This document shows positions 7,828 to 17,243 of a stretch of 40,895 nucleotides of DNA, in pieces. Both the position numbers and the translations under genes were made by a program. The notes below the pieces were generated by a model that was not told the origin of the DNA, searched no databases, and saw only the letters and a program-made list of their open reading frames with translations. This DNA is from Kaiparowitsia implicata GSE-PSE-MK54-09C (GTDB lineage: Bacteria; Cyanobacteriota; Cyanobacteriia; Elainellales; Elainellaceae): contig JAHHHI010000014.1 in assembly GCA_019359435.1 (NCBI GenBank), positions 1 to 40,895 of the forward strand. The letters run 5' to 3'. The first letter of the stretch is position 1; every line of letters starts with the position of its first letter.

Positions 7828-8628
7828 ATGGATAAGCACCTGTTTTTAGAGAAAACCTCAGTCAAAGTTCGAGCGCTGTTTTTGGGAGAACAAATTGATC
7901 ACCACGCCTTAGAAAACACAGACTATCTTGCGCACGACCCGCTGGTGGTGACTGCAGGCGATCATGGGTGTGTTGTGCTGTTTCGCTATGGTGCGGTTGT
8001 GCTGTTTGGGCTAGAGCCTATTGAAGAAGCCTCATTCTTAACTAATCTCAAGCCGTTTGTGGTTCAGCCGTTCGAGTCACCCGAGTCTGAAGATGCCCTG
8101 CTGCGGCTTGATCCCGTGGGTGCAGGGCAGGTCGAGAACGGGGTCATTCGTCTGCAAGATTTCACCACAGCGCGAATTCAAATTGTGGCGGATGTGCTGG
8201 CAAAAAGCGTAGTGCTGGCTCAATACGAAAATGGCACCGCCAAGGTGTTTGATCGCTTGGAGCCGTTTGCGACGAGCCTGCAACGCACTACCAAAAACGA
8301 TCAGATGGGGAAGGAGTTGCTTCGGCAATTGGGCACGACCCTTTCGATTCAGCATCGCATGGTAGGGCGTGTAGAAATTATTGATAAGCCAGAACTGCTG
8401 TGGGATTCTCCCAACTTAGATCGCATCTATCAGCGATTAGAAAATGAGTATGAGATTCGAGAGCGTCATCTAGCACTAGAGCGCAAGTTGGGGTTGCTAT
8501 CTACCACCGCAGAGACGGTACTCAATCTGCTGCAACACAACAGCACCCTGCGCGTCGAGTGGTACGTCGTAATTCTGATCGTGGTAGAAATTTTGCTGTC
8601 GGTCTACAGTATCGTGATGAGCCACTAA
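7828..8628 (+). CDS. RMD1/YagE family (DUF155) protein
   Basis: A 266-residue protein matching the RMD1/DUF155 layout. An N-terminal alpha/beta part contains the HGCVVLFRYGAVVLFG hallmark (about 46-62). A helical region follows with the conserved LWDSPNLDRIY segment (about 190-200) and a charged helix (ENEYEIRERHLALERKL). A single C-terminal membrane helix (about 244-263) ends in a short tail. Yeast relatives are mitochondrial membrane proteins needed for translation or sporulation; the bacterial role is unknown. The C-terminal anchor suggests a cytoplasmic domain tethered to a membrane. It is convergent with the DUF1815 gene, with a GGGCGATCGCCC palindrome between them. Confidence 0.85.
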   Translation: MDKHLFLEKTSVKVRALFLGEQIDHHALENTDYLAHDPLVVTAGDHGCVVLFRYGAVVLFGLEPIEEASFLTNLKPFVVQPFESPESEDALLRLDPVGAGQVENGVIRLQDFTTARIQIVADVLAKSVVLAQYENGTAKVFDRLEPFATSLQRTTKNDQMGKELLRQLGTTLSIQHRMVGRVEIIDKPELLWDSPNLDRIYQRLENEYEIRERHLALERKLGLLSTTAETVLNLLQHNSTLRVEWYVVILIVVEILLSVYSIVMSH

Positions 8629-8724
8629 GGATGAGTCACCAAGGCCAGCACAGGCTTCACAGGGCTGGTGGGCGATCGCCCCCAATCGAAACCCCATATC
8701 CTGCCATAACTTAGATCGGATCTT

Positions 8725-9072
8725 CTATCTAGCGGTATTTGCCAGCGTCAATTGCTGATCGGCTGGCTTTACCTGGAATTTGACCAGATTGGCAAGCTCT
8801 TGAAGCTGACTAATAGCTTCTGCGCCTTCTAGCTTCATCAGTTCACGGTCATCTCGCATCTCTGTCCACGTGATGCCGTAGTCAGACACCAGAAACCGAA
8901 TGAGATGATTTTCGCCCAGGCTCACCATGAACGAGGCGCTGTTCATTTGATCCCCGCAGGTATAGCAAGACGCTAAATAACCCTGTCGCTCAAGCACCGT
9001 TGCCAAGGCCTGGAGATTCATCACTAGGTCTTGAACAAACTGTCTGTGCTGGTTTGCAAGTCTTACAAACAT
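8725..9072 (-). CDS. DUF1815 family protein
   Basis: A 115-residue soluble protein that reads like the cyanobacterial DUF1815 family. It has an N-terminal helix FVRLANQHRQFVQDLV, a middle strand-rich part with the Cys pair SCYTCG and the conserved block SFMVSLGENHLIRFLVSDYG, then WTEMRDDRELMKLEGAEAI. Function is unknown in the whole family. The two cysteines (C-x-x-C) could bind metal or form a disulphide, but no other ligands are evident. The last 15 residues look like a variable tail. It is transcribed alone, toward the RMD1-like gene. Confidence 0.75.
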   Translation of the reverse strand: MFVRLANQHRQFVQDLVMNLQALATVLERQGYLASCYTCGDQMNSASFMVSLGENHLIRFLVSDYGITWTEMRDDRELMKLEGAEAISQLQELANLVKFQVKPADQQLTLANTAR

Positions 9073-9778
9073 TCCCGTTCTCCAATCACCACACTCAATT
9101 TTAGTTGATTTTATACTTTCTTAAGAATTCGTTTCACAGTGCATCTTCTGCGGAGGCGCGTCACTACATCTGCTGACCTTTCAGAAAGTGTCGCTTAAAG
9201 TCAATCTGCCCAATTGTTCAACGATTTCAACATTGAACCGCCTGAGCTAAACAGTCTAAAAGTCTAAACCGCTGAAGCTGGACAAAAAAACTGAACAACT
9301 GGGCTAATCACACGCTCAAAGCTTGTAACTAACTATAACTAATACGGTTGGAGCAAGTAGAGGCTCGTGCTGCGGATCATCAGCCCTGACTGATTTTTTG
9401 GCCTACACTTACAACGCACCCAATCTAGGATATTCAATTCGATGCAATCCATAGGTATCGACTGCAACATTCAGCCATGAAATCGGAAATGCCGTTAGTT
9501 TGGCACCACGTTATGACGATTTGCGACTGTGGTTCTATCTTAGTTCTACTTTGGTTTTTTGGGTTCGACAGGATGCTTGCCAACAATTGTGAATAAATCA
9601 AGAAAAATTCATACTTCTCAATCAGGGAGGGAGTTGTGGGAGATGCGCCTAGAGTGCTTTGTTGCCTGCGTCTCTGGGCAAAATCTAAGCAGACCCAGAC
9701 AAAATACTTATGAGACTGTTCAGTAAAACTTGATATTCATCATGCTTTTGAGGAACGGATAGTGTGCTCCGATCGACC
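9073..9778. other. Intergenic region, nothing recognised
   Basis: About 700 bases between DUF1815 and the 3' end of recJ. I see no open frame worth naming, no tRNA fold and no strong terminator; a weak ATCAG/CTGAT stem followed by a T-run lies near 9380-9405. A string resembling the start of tmRNA (gggttcgacagg near 9560) has no matching 3' half. Confidence 0.4.
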
Positions 9779-12700
9779 CTAATTGCGCGGTCCATATAGC
9801 TCTTGCAGTAGACCGCGCTCTATATCCGTGCCGATGACGAGCGATCGCACTAAGTCAAAATGCCATGCGTTTAGGGGCACATCGTCAGCCATCACAATCC
9901 GGTGCAGTTTATCCACCTGATCCAACAGGGATGCAGATGCCTCTAGGTCTTCTAAAAACCAGTCTGCCAGGGGGTGCTCCCAGGTTGTCAGAAACTGTTG
10001 GATCAGGGCGCGATCGCCCTCGCTGACAAACTGCGTGGGGGTTGTGACCCAATACAGTACGGGGTCAGCAGGTTGATTAGATTGGCTGAGCGCCTGAGTT
10101 TGTAAGGTTTCCCATTGGGTTGCGATGAGCGGCGGCACAGCCCCAATGGGGTAGCGTCCCTTCACGTCTAACTCTAGGCTGCCGATGTGCGTTGAGTGCT
10201 GATGCTGCTCTAGATAGGTGTAAAGGGTATTGAAAAAGGGCTGCACTACTTCGCGCTGCACGATAGCACAAAGGCGATCGCCTGCTGCCGAAAAGTCTAG
10301 GCCACCTGTGCTGAGGGCATCTTGATGCAATAGGTGCGATCGCACGAGCGCTTTCTGACTGCGCTCATCGAGGCAAAACCACACCGAGCTCCCCAGTTGG
10401 GTCTTTAGCGCTTGCACGGCGGCATCTCGATCCCCTGATGTGTGGGCCACTGGCGGGATCACTGGGGCAGGTTCGAGCGGTGGCGGGGATGGCGGGGCGG
10501 GAATTGGGGACGACGAGGCAGGGCGATCGCCGTTAGGCTGGAGCGATCGAGGCTGGGGCGATCGAGGCTGGGGCGATCGCTCCACCGTCGGCGCAGGGTC
10601 TGTTGCAGCCTTTCCTTGATCTGGAATACCGGAAATTTCGGAGGCCGTCGTCTGGGGTTGCTCTGCTGAGCTGGCAGCCATTGGGTCGACGCGTTCCGGG
10701 GCTGTTCCGGTAGGGGCAATTGGGGATGAAATTGGAGCGACGTTTTCTAGGGCTGTTGCGCTGGGGACAGGTGGAGGTGAATCCGTTGTGGAGGACTCTG
10801 ATGCCGTCGCATTCTGTTTGGCAGCCGCCTGGGGATCGCTGGCAGTGCCTGGGTGAATTGCTGTTGCATCATCTGCAAGGCGCGGCAGTGGAACGGCACT
10901 GCTTGGGCGTTCCCGGTTTTGGTCAAGCTGGTGCTGCAGGGCGGCAATGTGGGTAGCTTGTTCAGCAATTAGTCGATCTTTTTTTTTAAGCAGGTCGTCT
11001 TTTTCTGCCAGTTGCAAGGCATTGAGTGCGGCATGCATGAGATCGGCATAGAACGGATGCGTGAGATCCACGGTCTGCGCCTCACCCGTTGCCCGCACCA
11101 GTTGCCCCACTTTGTGCTTGGGGCGAATCACCAGCACGCCCCCTTCGGCATTGTGAATATGCAGTTCGCGGCTAGTGTCGTGGGGCAGAATGCTGCACTG
11201 ATAGCGACGACGGCTGAAGGTAAAGGCAATTCCATCAACCAGCGGCGGCGAGACTGGGGACGGCGGCAACGGCTCTGGAGTCGGGCCTATGACAGGAATG
11301 GTCAGTTGCGGAGAGGTCGCGTCAGAGGAGGGGAGATCATCCTCCGCGGGTGAGGAGAGGAGATCACCCTCCGAAGATGCAGCCACGAGGGGGGCCGTCT
11401 CTGACGGGATGCGGCAGGGCAATCGAACCCCAACCAGTTCTAGTTCAACTGACTGCCGCCCGTTCCACTCATTGAGCCGCAGTCGATAGGCAATGTCTAT
11501 GGGGCTTGGCAGTGGGCAGTATTCACCCCAGCGCCAGGCGATCGCCTTCATGGCATCTGCCCCATCTCGGGCTTGCGCCATCGTCACCTTGAGATGATCC
11601 CGGTTCTGCCCGATTGTCTTTTGTTCCAACACGCGCACGTTGGGCGTCCAAAAGACGGGGTCAGGATTCTCGATCCCGCAGGGGTGAAGTTGATCAAAGG
11701 CCTGGTATAGATCCAAGGTGAGGTCTGCGAGTTTGGCTTCGGCATCTACCGACACGAGCGGCTGCAGGTGCTGCGGTTGCAGATGCATGTTGGCGAAAAT
11801 AACCAGGCGCGATCGCATCTCGCCTAGGTGCGCTGCCGCTAGGGAAAAGCCGCCCGCCGCTCGGTGGCCGCCAAACTTCTCCAACACATCAGCACAGCAC
11901 TGCAAGCCTTCAAACACGTTGAATTCAGGAATGCCTCGAGCTGAGCCGCGCACCTGCTGCTGCGCCTCATCCTCATAGGTGCCAATAAACACAGGGACAC
12001 CGTAGCGCTCTACCAAACGCGACGCCACAATGCCGATGACGCCGTGGTGCCAGTCCTTTTGCACCAGCACCAGCACCCGATCCCGCGCTAGGTCATACTG
12101 CTGCGCCTCGCAGTGGGCGATCGCCTCCTGCTCAATCAGCTCGCACATCCGTCGCCGCAGTTGGTTCACTTCTTCGCACTGCTGGGCACGTTCCAGCGCC
12201 ACCTCAAGATCATCCGTCGTCAGCAGATCAATCACCACCTGGGGATCGCCAATTCGCCCCACCGCATTGATGCGTGGCCCCAGCCGAAAGCCAATCGCCT
12301 CAGGCTTGAGCGCCCCTTTTTCTTGACTCACACCCGAAACCTGAATCAGCGCCTGCACACCCGCTAGCCGCGACTGCGGTAGTAGCCCCAACCCCCGCCG
12401 CACCCAGCGTCGATTTACCCCCGTCAGTGGGGCCAGATCGGCAATAGTGCCTAGGGTAAACAGCTCCAATAGGGGATTCGTCAGGGCGGCGGATTGGTTG
12501 AACACTTGCGCGAGGCAGATTGCCAAGATGTAGGCCACGCCCACGCCCGCGACACCGCGAAAGGGAGACTCTTCTCGAATCAATTTGGGATTGAGAATGG
12601 CGTGGGCAGGCGGCAACTGCGGCGGAAGGTCGTGGTGGTCGGTGACAATCACGACCATGCCGAGGTTGCGGGCGTGGGCAATGGGTTCGTAGGCGGCGAT

Positions 12701-13219
12701 GCCGTTGTCGACTGTCAGAATGAGCCGCACGCCTTCTGCGTAAAACTCATCCACAATGCGCTGGTTAATGCCATAGCCCTCTTGCATTCGGCTAGGAATG
12801 GCGTAGCTGACCTGGGCCCCGAGCGATCGCAACGCCCGCAATAGTAACGCTGTACTGGTCATGCCATCAGCATCATAGTCGCCGCAGATGGCAATGGGCT
12901 GCTGCTTCACCACCGCCTCGCCTAAATATTCCAGGGCGATCGCCAGGTCGGGAAATTCTTCTAAGACAGACGGCAACTGTTGCAGTTCTGGGTCAAGGTA
13001 GCGCTCGGCTTTTTGGGGCGTGTCGATGCCCCGATTTAGCATCACCTGCGCCAGCAAGGGGGGTAGGTGATGCTGCTCAGCTAATCGCTGGGTGCGATCG
13101 CCCCCATCCGCTGAAATCTGCCACCGCTGCCGAGGCAGCCGCACAGCCCAAGGCGAGTCAGCAGAATTGGCGTGAGTTGAATCAGGCGAGGACACAGCAG
13201 CTACGGCCAATAAGAACAA
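9779..13219 (-). CDS. recJ: Single-stranded-DNA-specific 5'-3' exonuclease RecJ with a long C-terminal extension
   Basis: RecJ degrades single-stranded DNA 5' to 3' in recombinational, mismatch and base-excision repair. Visible DHH-family motifs (numbered from TTG 13219) are GDYDADG (113-119), VDNG (170-173), DHH (194-196), IAD (259-261) and the DHHA1 loop GGHRAAGG (450-457). The normal RecJ body ends near residue 601. About 545 further residues follow: a linker, a basic patch (RPKHKVGQLVRA), a coiled coil (KKKDRLIAEQATHIAALQHQL), a long Pro/Ser/Thr-rich region, and a folded C-terminal domain (about 945-1146). The start is uncertain: no ATG precedes residue 60, and the candidates are TTG 13219 and GTG 13195, neither with a clear ribosome-binding site. 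Confidence 0.9.
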   Translation of the reverse strand: MFLLAVAAVSSPDSTHANSADSPWAVRLPRQRWQISADGGDRTQRLAEQHHLPPLLAQVMLNRGIDTPQKAERYLDPELQQLPSVLEEFPDLAIALEYLGEAVVKQQPIAICGDYDADGMTSTALLLRALRSLGAQVSYAIPSRMQEGYGINQRIVDEFYAEGVRLILTVDNGIAAYEPIAHARNLGMVVIVTDHHDLPPQLPPAHAILNPKLIREESPFRGVAGVGVAYILAICLAQVFNQSAALTNPLLELFTLGTIADLAPLTGVNRRWVRRGLGLLPQSRLAGVQALIQVSGVSQEKGALKPEAIGFRLGPRINAVGRIGDPQVVIDLLTTDDLEVALERAQQCEEVNQLRRRMCELIEQEAIAHCEAQQYDLARDRVLVLVQKDWHHGVIGIVASRLVERYGVPVFIGTYEDEAQQQVRGSARGIPEFNVFEGLQCCADVLEKFGGHRAAGGFSLAAAHLGEMRSRLVIFANMHLQPQHLQPLVSVDAEAKLADLTLDLYQAFDQLHPCGIENPDPVFWTPNVRVLEQKTIGQNRDHLKVTMAQARDGADAMKAIAWRWGEYCPLPSPIDIAYRLRLNEWNGRQSVELELVGVRLPCRIPSETAPLVAASSEGDLLSSPAEDDLPSSDATSPQLTIPVIGPTPEPLPPSPVSPPLVDGIAFTFSRRRYQCSILPHDTSRELHIHNAEGGVLVIRPKHKVGQLVRATGEAQTVDLTHPFYADLMHAALNALQLAEKDDLLKKKDRLIAEQATHIAALQHQLDQNRERPSSAVPLPRLADDATAIHPGTASDPQAAAKQNATASESSTTDSPPPVPSATALENVAPISSPIAPTGTAPERVDPMAASSAEQPQTTASEISGIPDQGKAATDPAPTVERSPQPRSPQPRSLQPNGDRPASSSPIPAPPSPPPLEPAPVIPPVAHTSGDRDAAVQALKTQLGSSVWFCLDERSQKALVRSHLLHQDALSTGGLDFSAAGDRLCAIVQREVVQPFFNTLYTYLEQHQHSTHIGSLELDVKGRYPIGAVPPLIATQWETLQTQALSQSNQPADPVLYWVTTPTQFVSEGDRALIQQFLTTWEHPLADWFLEDLEASASLLDQVDKLHRIVMADDVPLNAWHFDLVRSLVIGTDIERGLLQELYGPRN
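10536..10580. repeat. Three 15-bp tandem repeats built on HIP1-like sites within recJ
   Basis: Three consecutive 15-base units of the form GGCTGGgGCGATCGa lie inside the proline-rich part of recJ. On the coding strand they encode successive R-S-P-Q-P type pentapeptides. The repeat unit contains GCGATCG, so amplification of a HIP1-bearing unit has lengthened the linker of the protein. Confidence 0.75.
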
Positions 13220-13490
13220 AATCAGCGGTGGTTTAGCCCATGATAATTCTGTTTTATAACTCCGGTTCTACTTTTGTGAGGTCTAATGTCAGGGCTGAGG
13301 GGCATCTTGCTTCGGATGTTCGCTATGGGTGTTTCCCCTATGGGTGTTCTCTCCATGGGTGTTCTTTCTATCAGAGGCTGAACAGGGAGGGGCGATCGCC
13401 GTTCGTTTGGGCTAAAGGTTTCAACCCAACCGGATCAGTCCAAACGGTAGAATACAGGCTTGCCGACCATACTGGGGTTTGACGGGGATC

Positions 13491-14513
13491 ATGGATTATC
13501 GCGAGGCGGGGGTTGATATCGAAGCAGGGCGGGCATTTGTGCAGCGCATTCGCGACTCAGTCGAGAGCACCCGACGACCCGAGGTGTTGGGCGGCCTGGG
13601 TGGATTTGGCGGCTTGTTTCAATTGCCAAGGGGCTATCGGGAGCCGGTGCTGGTGTCGGGCACCGATGGGGTGGGCACCAAGTTAAAGCTAGCGCATCAG
13701 TGCGATCGCCATGACACCGTAGGGATTGACCTAGTGGCGATGTGCGTCAACGACGTGCTCACCTGCGGTGCAGAGCCGCTATTTTTCCTCGATTATCTCG
13801 CTACGGGCAAGCTCAACCCGGCCCAGCTAGCCCAAGTGGTAGAAGGCATTGCCGAGGGCTGTCGGCAAGCAGGCTGCGCCTTGCTCGGCGGCGAAACCGC
13901 AGAAATGCCAGGGTTTTATCAACCGGGCGACTATGACTTGGCGGGCTTTTGTGTGGGCATTGCCGAAAAGCAGCAGATCCTGAATGGCTCTCAGGTGCAC
14001 GTGGGGGATGTGGCGATCGCCCTGCCCAGTAGCGGACTGCACAGCAACGGCTATAGTCTCGCCCGCAAAGTGATAGAGCTGAGCGGCGCAGCCTTGGATG
14101 CACCGATTGCAGCCCTGGGTTCCCAGCCGCTCGGAACCCTGCTGCTAACGCCCACCTATATCTATGTGAAGCCAGTGCGGGCAGCGCTGCGAGCAAATCT
14201 ACCGATTCACGGCATGGCACATATTACAGGTGGCGGCCTACCCGAAAACCTACCCCGCTGCTTGGGCGCTAATCAATCCATTCAGATTCACCAAGCCAGT
14301 TGGTCGATCCCACCGCTGTTTGACTGGATCGCCGCCACAGGTAACATCTCGCGCACAGAAATGTTTAACACCTTCAACATGGGCCTGGGGTTTGTGGTGC
14401 TGGTGCCGGGCGATCGCGCGGATGACGCGTGTGCCCTCTTTCAGCAACAGGGGTTGGCGAGCTGGATCGCAGGCGAAGTTGTGGCCGGTATGGGCGAGGT
14501 TCTTTGGGGATAA
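13491..14513 (+). CDS. purM: Phosphoribosylformylglycinamidine cyclo-ligase (AIR synthetase)
   Basis: A 340-residue enzyme that closes FGAM to AIR using ATP, the fifth step of de novo purine synthesis, in the cytosol. It begins [13 protein letters not shown] as PurM proteins do. It carries the ATP/phosphate-binding [13 protein letters not shown] block (about 53-65), the [18 protein letters not shown] motif and [12 protein letters not shown]. Length is normal for the family. I chose ATG 13491 over an in-frame TTG at 13479 because the protein then starts exactly as in the family. A purine permease gene follows in the same direction about 165 bases on, so the two may serve purine supply together. 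Confidence 0.93.
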   Translation: MDYREAGVDIEAGRAFVQRIRDSVESTRRPEVLGGLGGFGGLFQLPRGYREPVLVSGTDGVGTKLKLAHQCDRHDTVGIDLVAMCVNDVLTCGAEPLFFLDYLATGKLNPAQLAQVVEGIAEGCRQAGCALLGGETAEMPGFYQPGDYDLAGFCVGIAEKQQILNGSQVHVGDVAIALPSSGLHSNGYSLARKVIELSGAALDAPIAALGSQPLGTLLLTPTYIYVKPVRAALRANLPIHGMAHITGGGLPENLPRCLGANQSIQIHQASWSIPPLFDWIAATGNISRTEMFNTFNMGLGFVVLVPGDRADDACALFQQQGLASWIAGEVVAGMGEVLWG

Positions 14514-14677
14514 ACCATGCCGCCATCACCAATTTCTGCCATCACCAATCATTGATCTCACGGTGATCCAACATCAATATCGAATGCCGAATAAGTTCCT
14601 AAAAGTTCCTAAGACACTGCGCGCTGAGCCAAACCTCTTATACTATCCAGATCAACAATTCAGCATCTTAGAGGCTA

Positions 14678-16102
14678 ATGGAAGAAACAACCCTAAATCG
14701 ACCGCAACCTGATCCCGGTGGTGCACCTGATACGGGCGTTTGGGGGGCGATCGCCCGTTATTTTGACTTTGAATCTTACGCCACCACCTTTCGCACTGAG
14801 GTGCTGGCAGGCGTTACCACGTTCATGACGATGGCCTACATCCTCATCGTCAACCCCGCTATTTTGTCCAACGCGATTTTTCTGACTGAAAGCGGCGACC
14901 TGTTTCCTCAATTGGTTGTGGCCACGGCGGTGTCTGCCGCCATCGGCACCTTGCTGGTAGGGGTGCTCGCAAAATATCCCTTTGTCATGGCACCGGGCAT
15001 GGGCATTAACGCCTTTTTTGCCTTTTCGGTTGTGCTGGGGCTGGGGATCGACTGGCGCGTGGCGCTGGCCGCCGTCTTTATTGAAGGCTTGATCTTTATT
15101 CTGCTCACGGTGACAGATATTCGGCGGCACCTGATCACGGCTGTGCCTGACAGCATCAAGTTGGCCACCACAGTAGGGATTGGCCTGTTTTTGGCCTACA
15201 TTGCTCTGGGAGGTGACCCAGCCACAGGCGGTGCGGGCATTATTGTCCCCAATGAAGCGACAAAGACTAGCATTGGCTCCTTTGCACAGCCCCAAGCATT
15301 GCTCGCCATTTTTGGCATCTTTTTGAGTGCAATGCTTTTGGTGCGGCGAGTGAAAGGGGCGCTGCTGTGGGGCATCATGGGCACTGCTATTCTCGGCTGG
15401 GTGTTTGGTGTGGCGAGTCCTCCCCAGGCTGTGGTGGCGCTGCCCGTTTTCCCCGCTGACCTGTTTGGTCAGGCGTTTGTGGGGCTGGGCAGTATTGGCG
15501 CTAATGTGTGGAATTTTGTGGCTATCGTGCTGGTGTTTCTGTTTGTGGATATGTTTGACACCATTGGCACCCTCTCTGCTGTGGGCACCCAAGGCGGCTA
15601 TATTAATGCGCGGGGCGAACTGCCCCGCGCTAACGAAGCACTGTTTGCCGATGCCGTAGCGACGACAGCGGGCGCAATCATGGGGACTTCAACGACCACC
15701 ACCTATATTGAATCGGCGTCAGGTATCGCAGAGGGGGGCCGCACGGGCTTTACGGCAGTGGTGGCGGCCGCGCTGTTTGTGCTGGCGCTGCTATTTGCAC
15801 CCTTGTTTGAGGCAATTCCTGCCTTTGCGACAACTCCCGCGCTGCTGATTGTGGGCGTACTTATGATGAAAAGCGTCCGCGATATTGACTGGACTGACCT
15901 AACAGAAGCAATCCCGTCATTTCTGACGATTTTTCTGATTCCGTTGGGGTACTCTATCGCCGCGGGTCTGGCTGCGGGGATCATCGCCTATCCGATTATG
16001 AAGCTGTTTCAGGGGCGAGCGCGTCAGGTGCCAATTGCCACCTGGATTTTGGCAGCTATTTTTCTCTCTCGATACGTCTTTATGTCGGGCCTGATGGAAT
16101 AA
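14678..16102 (+). CDS. NCS2 family purine permease (AzgA-like, guanine/hypoxanthine type)
   Basis: A 474-residue inner-membrane transporter with about 12-14 hydrophobic segments. Hallmarks of the AzgA branch of the nucleobase-cation symporter-2 family are TFMTMAYILIVNP (about 48-60), the APGMGINAFF motif (about 107-116), FVDMFDTIGTL in the second half and the GTSTTTTYIESASG block that forms part of the substrate site. Family members import hypoxanthine, guanine or adenine with protons. The placement after purM supports a purine substrate. The start ATG at 14678 precedes a short cytosolic tail. Two hairpins follow the stop codon. Confidence 0.88.
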   Translation: MEETTLNRPQPDPGGAPDTGVWGAIARYFDFESYATTFRTEVLAGVTTFMTMAYILIVNPAILSNAIFLTESGDLFPQLVVATAVSAAIGTLLVGVLAKYPFVMAPGMGINAFFAFSVVLGLGIDWRVALAAVFIEGLIFILLTVTDIRRHLITAVPDSIKLATTVGIGLFLAYIALGGDPATGGAGIIVPNEATKTSIGSFAQPQALLAIFGIFLSAMLLVRRVKGALLWGIMGTAILGWVFGVASPPQAVVALPVFPADLFGQAFVGLGSIGANVWNFVAIVLVFLFVDMFDTIGTLSAVGTQGGYINARGELPRANEALFADAVATTAGAIMGTSTTTTYIESASGIAEGGRTGFTAVVAAALFVLALLFAPLFEAIPAFATTPALLIVGVLMMKSVRDIDWTDLTEAIPSFLTIFLIPLGYSIAAGLAAGIIAYPIMKLFQGRARQVPIATWILAAIFLSRYVFMSGLME

Positions 16103-16171
16103 GGGTGCAGATGGCTTGCACTCAGCCTAGAGTGCCATCGATGTCTTGGCCTCCATCGTTCTCTAGGCGAG

Positions 16172-16233
16172 CGTGCTGCCTGCGATGCCAGCAGCACGGT
16201 TGTTTCAGCTCCGCCGCGCAGAGCTGAAACAAC
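16172..16233. terminator. Two adjacent hairpins after the purine permease gene
   Basis: CGTGCTG (16172-16178) pairs with CAGCACG (16192-16198). Immediately after it, GTTGTTTCAGCTC (16199-16211) pairs perfectly with GAGCTGAAACAAC (16221-16233). They sit between the convergent permease gene and the exported hypothetical gene and probably end transcription in both directions. The 13-bp stem resembles a 'GCTGAAACAACGCT' string near 22151-22165, so it may belong to a dispersed repeat. There is no T-run. Confidence 0.55.
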
Positions 16234-16258
16234 GCTATCGACCTCATGTGTTTTTAAT

Positions 16259-17020
16259 TTACTGGGGGGGTGAAAAGGGCGATCGCTCTCCATCTCCATA
16301 GACTGCCCCAGCGCTGCAATCTCGCAGCCATAGCCGCACCGCCTGCGCCACGACTCCATGGCTGTTGTCGCGGGGTGGGCCAGGGGGCAAGCGCGCGGGA
16401 TAGTCTTGAAACGCCGACTGCATCAGCACTAGTTGCCAGCCTAGTTGCGTTGGCGTGAGAAACAGTCGGTGATGCACCTGAAGTTGAGCAAAGCCGCTGA
16501 TGCCATACTGGCGCTCTAACGTGGTGAAAAAAATCGGCGGCGCCTCTGTAGTTGAACCAGCAGTTGAACCAGTCGTGGAATCCATAGTGGAATCCATAGT
16601 GGAATCAGCGGGAAAGGCGATCGCCGCAGTGGCATCCTCTTCTAGGGCTGAGGCCGACTCTGAATTCATCTCTCGCTCAAAGGTGAAACCAGCCTCGTCT
16701 GGCAGATCCGCCTCGTCTGGCAGATTAACATCGGGCTGGCTGGCGAGTAGCACGTAGCCGGAAATATCTTCTGAGCGACGGCGATCGCGCGATCGCTGAA
16801 TCACCCGGTTGGCATAACTGGGCAGGTCACGCAGCAGCAGCGACAGTAGCTCGTCTAACTCGGTTGGGCAAGCGATGCTGGGGCGAATCGGCTCAGACGG
16901 GCTGGCAACGACGCGTTGTCCAAGAGAAAGCATAGTGAGGGCGATCGCCACGCTGATCCCCCAAGCACTCTGAGCCTTTTCCGTTCTCACCATCCTGATC
17001 GCAGCCCTCTTGAGGTTCAT
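16259..17020 (-). CDS. Exported or membrane-anchored hypothetical protein
   Basis: A protein of about 253 residues with a basic N-terminus, one hydrophobic segment (WGISVAIALTMLSLG) and a likely cleavage site after VVAS, so it is probably periplasmic or anchored. A helical block follows (ELDELLSLLLRDLPSYANRVIQRSR), then two low-complexity stretches: a doubled DLPDEA-type motif and a run of (D/G)ST repeats (about 140-158). The C-terminal part is folded-looking, with FFTTLERQYGISGFAQLQVHHRLFLT and WQLVLMQSAF. I do not recognise a Pfam family; the general look is of a conserved cyanobacterial protein. ATG 17020 is preferred; TTG 17029 is the longest option. Confidence 0.6.
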   Translation of the reverse strand: MNLKRAAIRMVRTEKAQSAWGISVAIALTMLSLGQRVVASPSEPIRPSIACPTELDELLSLLLRDLPSYANRVIQRSRDRRRSEDISGYVLLASQPDVNLPDEADLPDEAGFTFEREMNSESASALEEDATAAIAFPADSTMDSTMDSTTGSTAGSTTEAPPIFFTTLERQYGISGFAQLQVHHRLFLTPTQLGWQLVLMQSAFQDYPARLPPGPPRDNSHGVVAQAVRLWLRDCSAGAVYGDGERSPFSPPQ

Positions 17021-17243
17021 CACGCGCAATTGCTATCTCAGTGGGTTATGTAATGGGCGAATCCAATGGGCGAATCCAGTGGGTGCAGTTGATGGATTAG
17101 GGCGACTCATCCCAGCTTACGCCAGACCCTATTACTCATGCAGTCTCCCATTGGGACTCAAATCGGGGATCAGATGCGCGAACAGACTGGGCGATCGCCC
17201 CTTGTTTTGATCACCCCTCATTTTGACCGCCGTTTGACCCCCG

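Noticed and set aside
9540-9600. tmRNA-like string 'gggttcgacagg'
   Set aside because: No complementary acceptor end, tag-coding part or T-loop sequence was found within the following 400 bases.
13240-13482. 80-codon frame overlapping the purM leader
   Set aside because: Composition is dominated by a local 15-16 base repeat (TATGGGTGTT units) and it has no family; it overlaps the purM start region.
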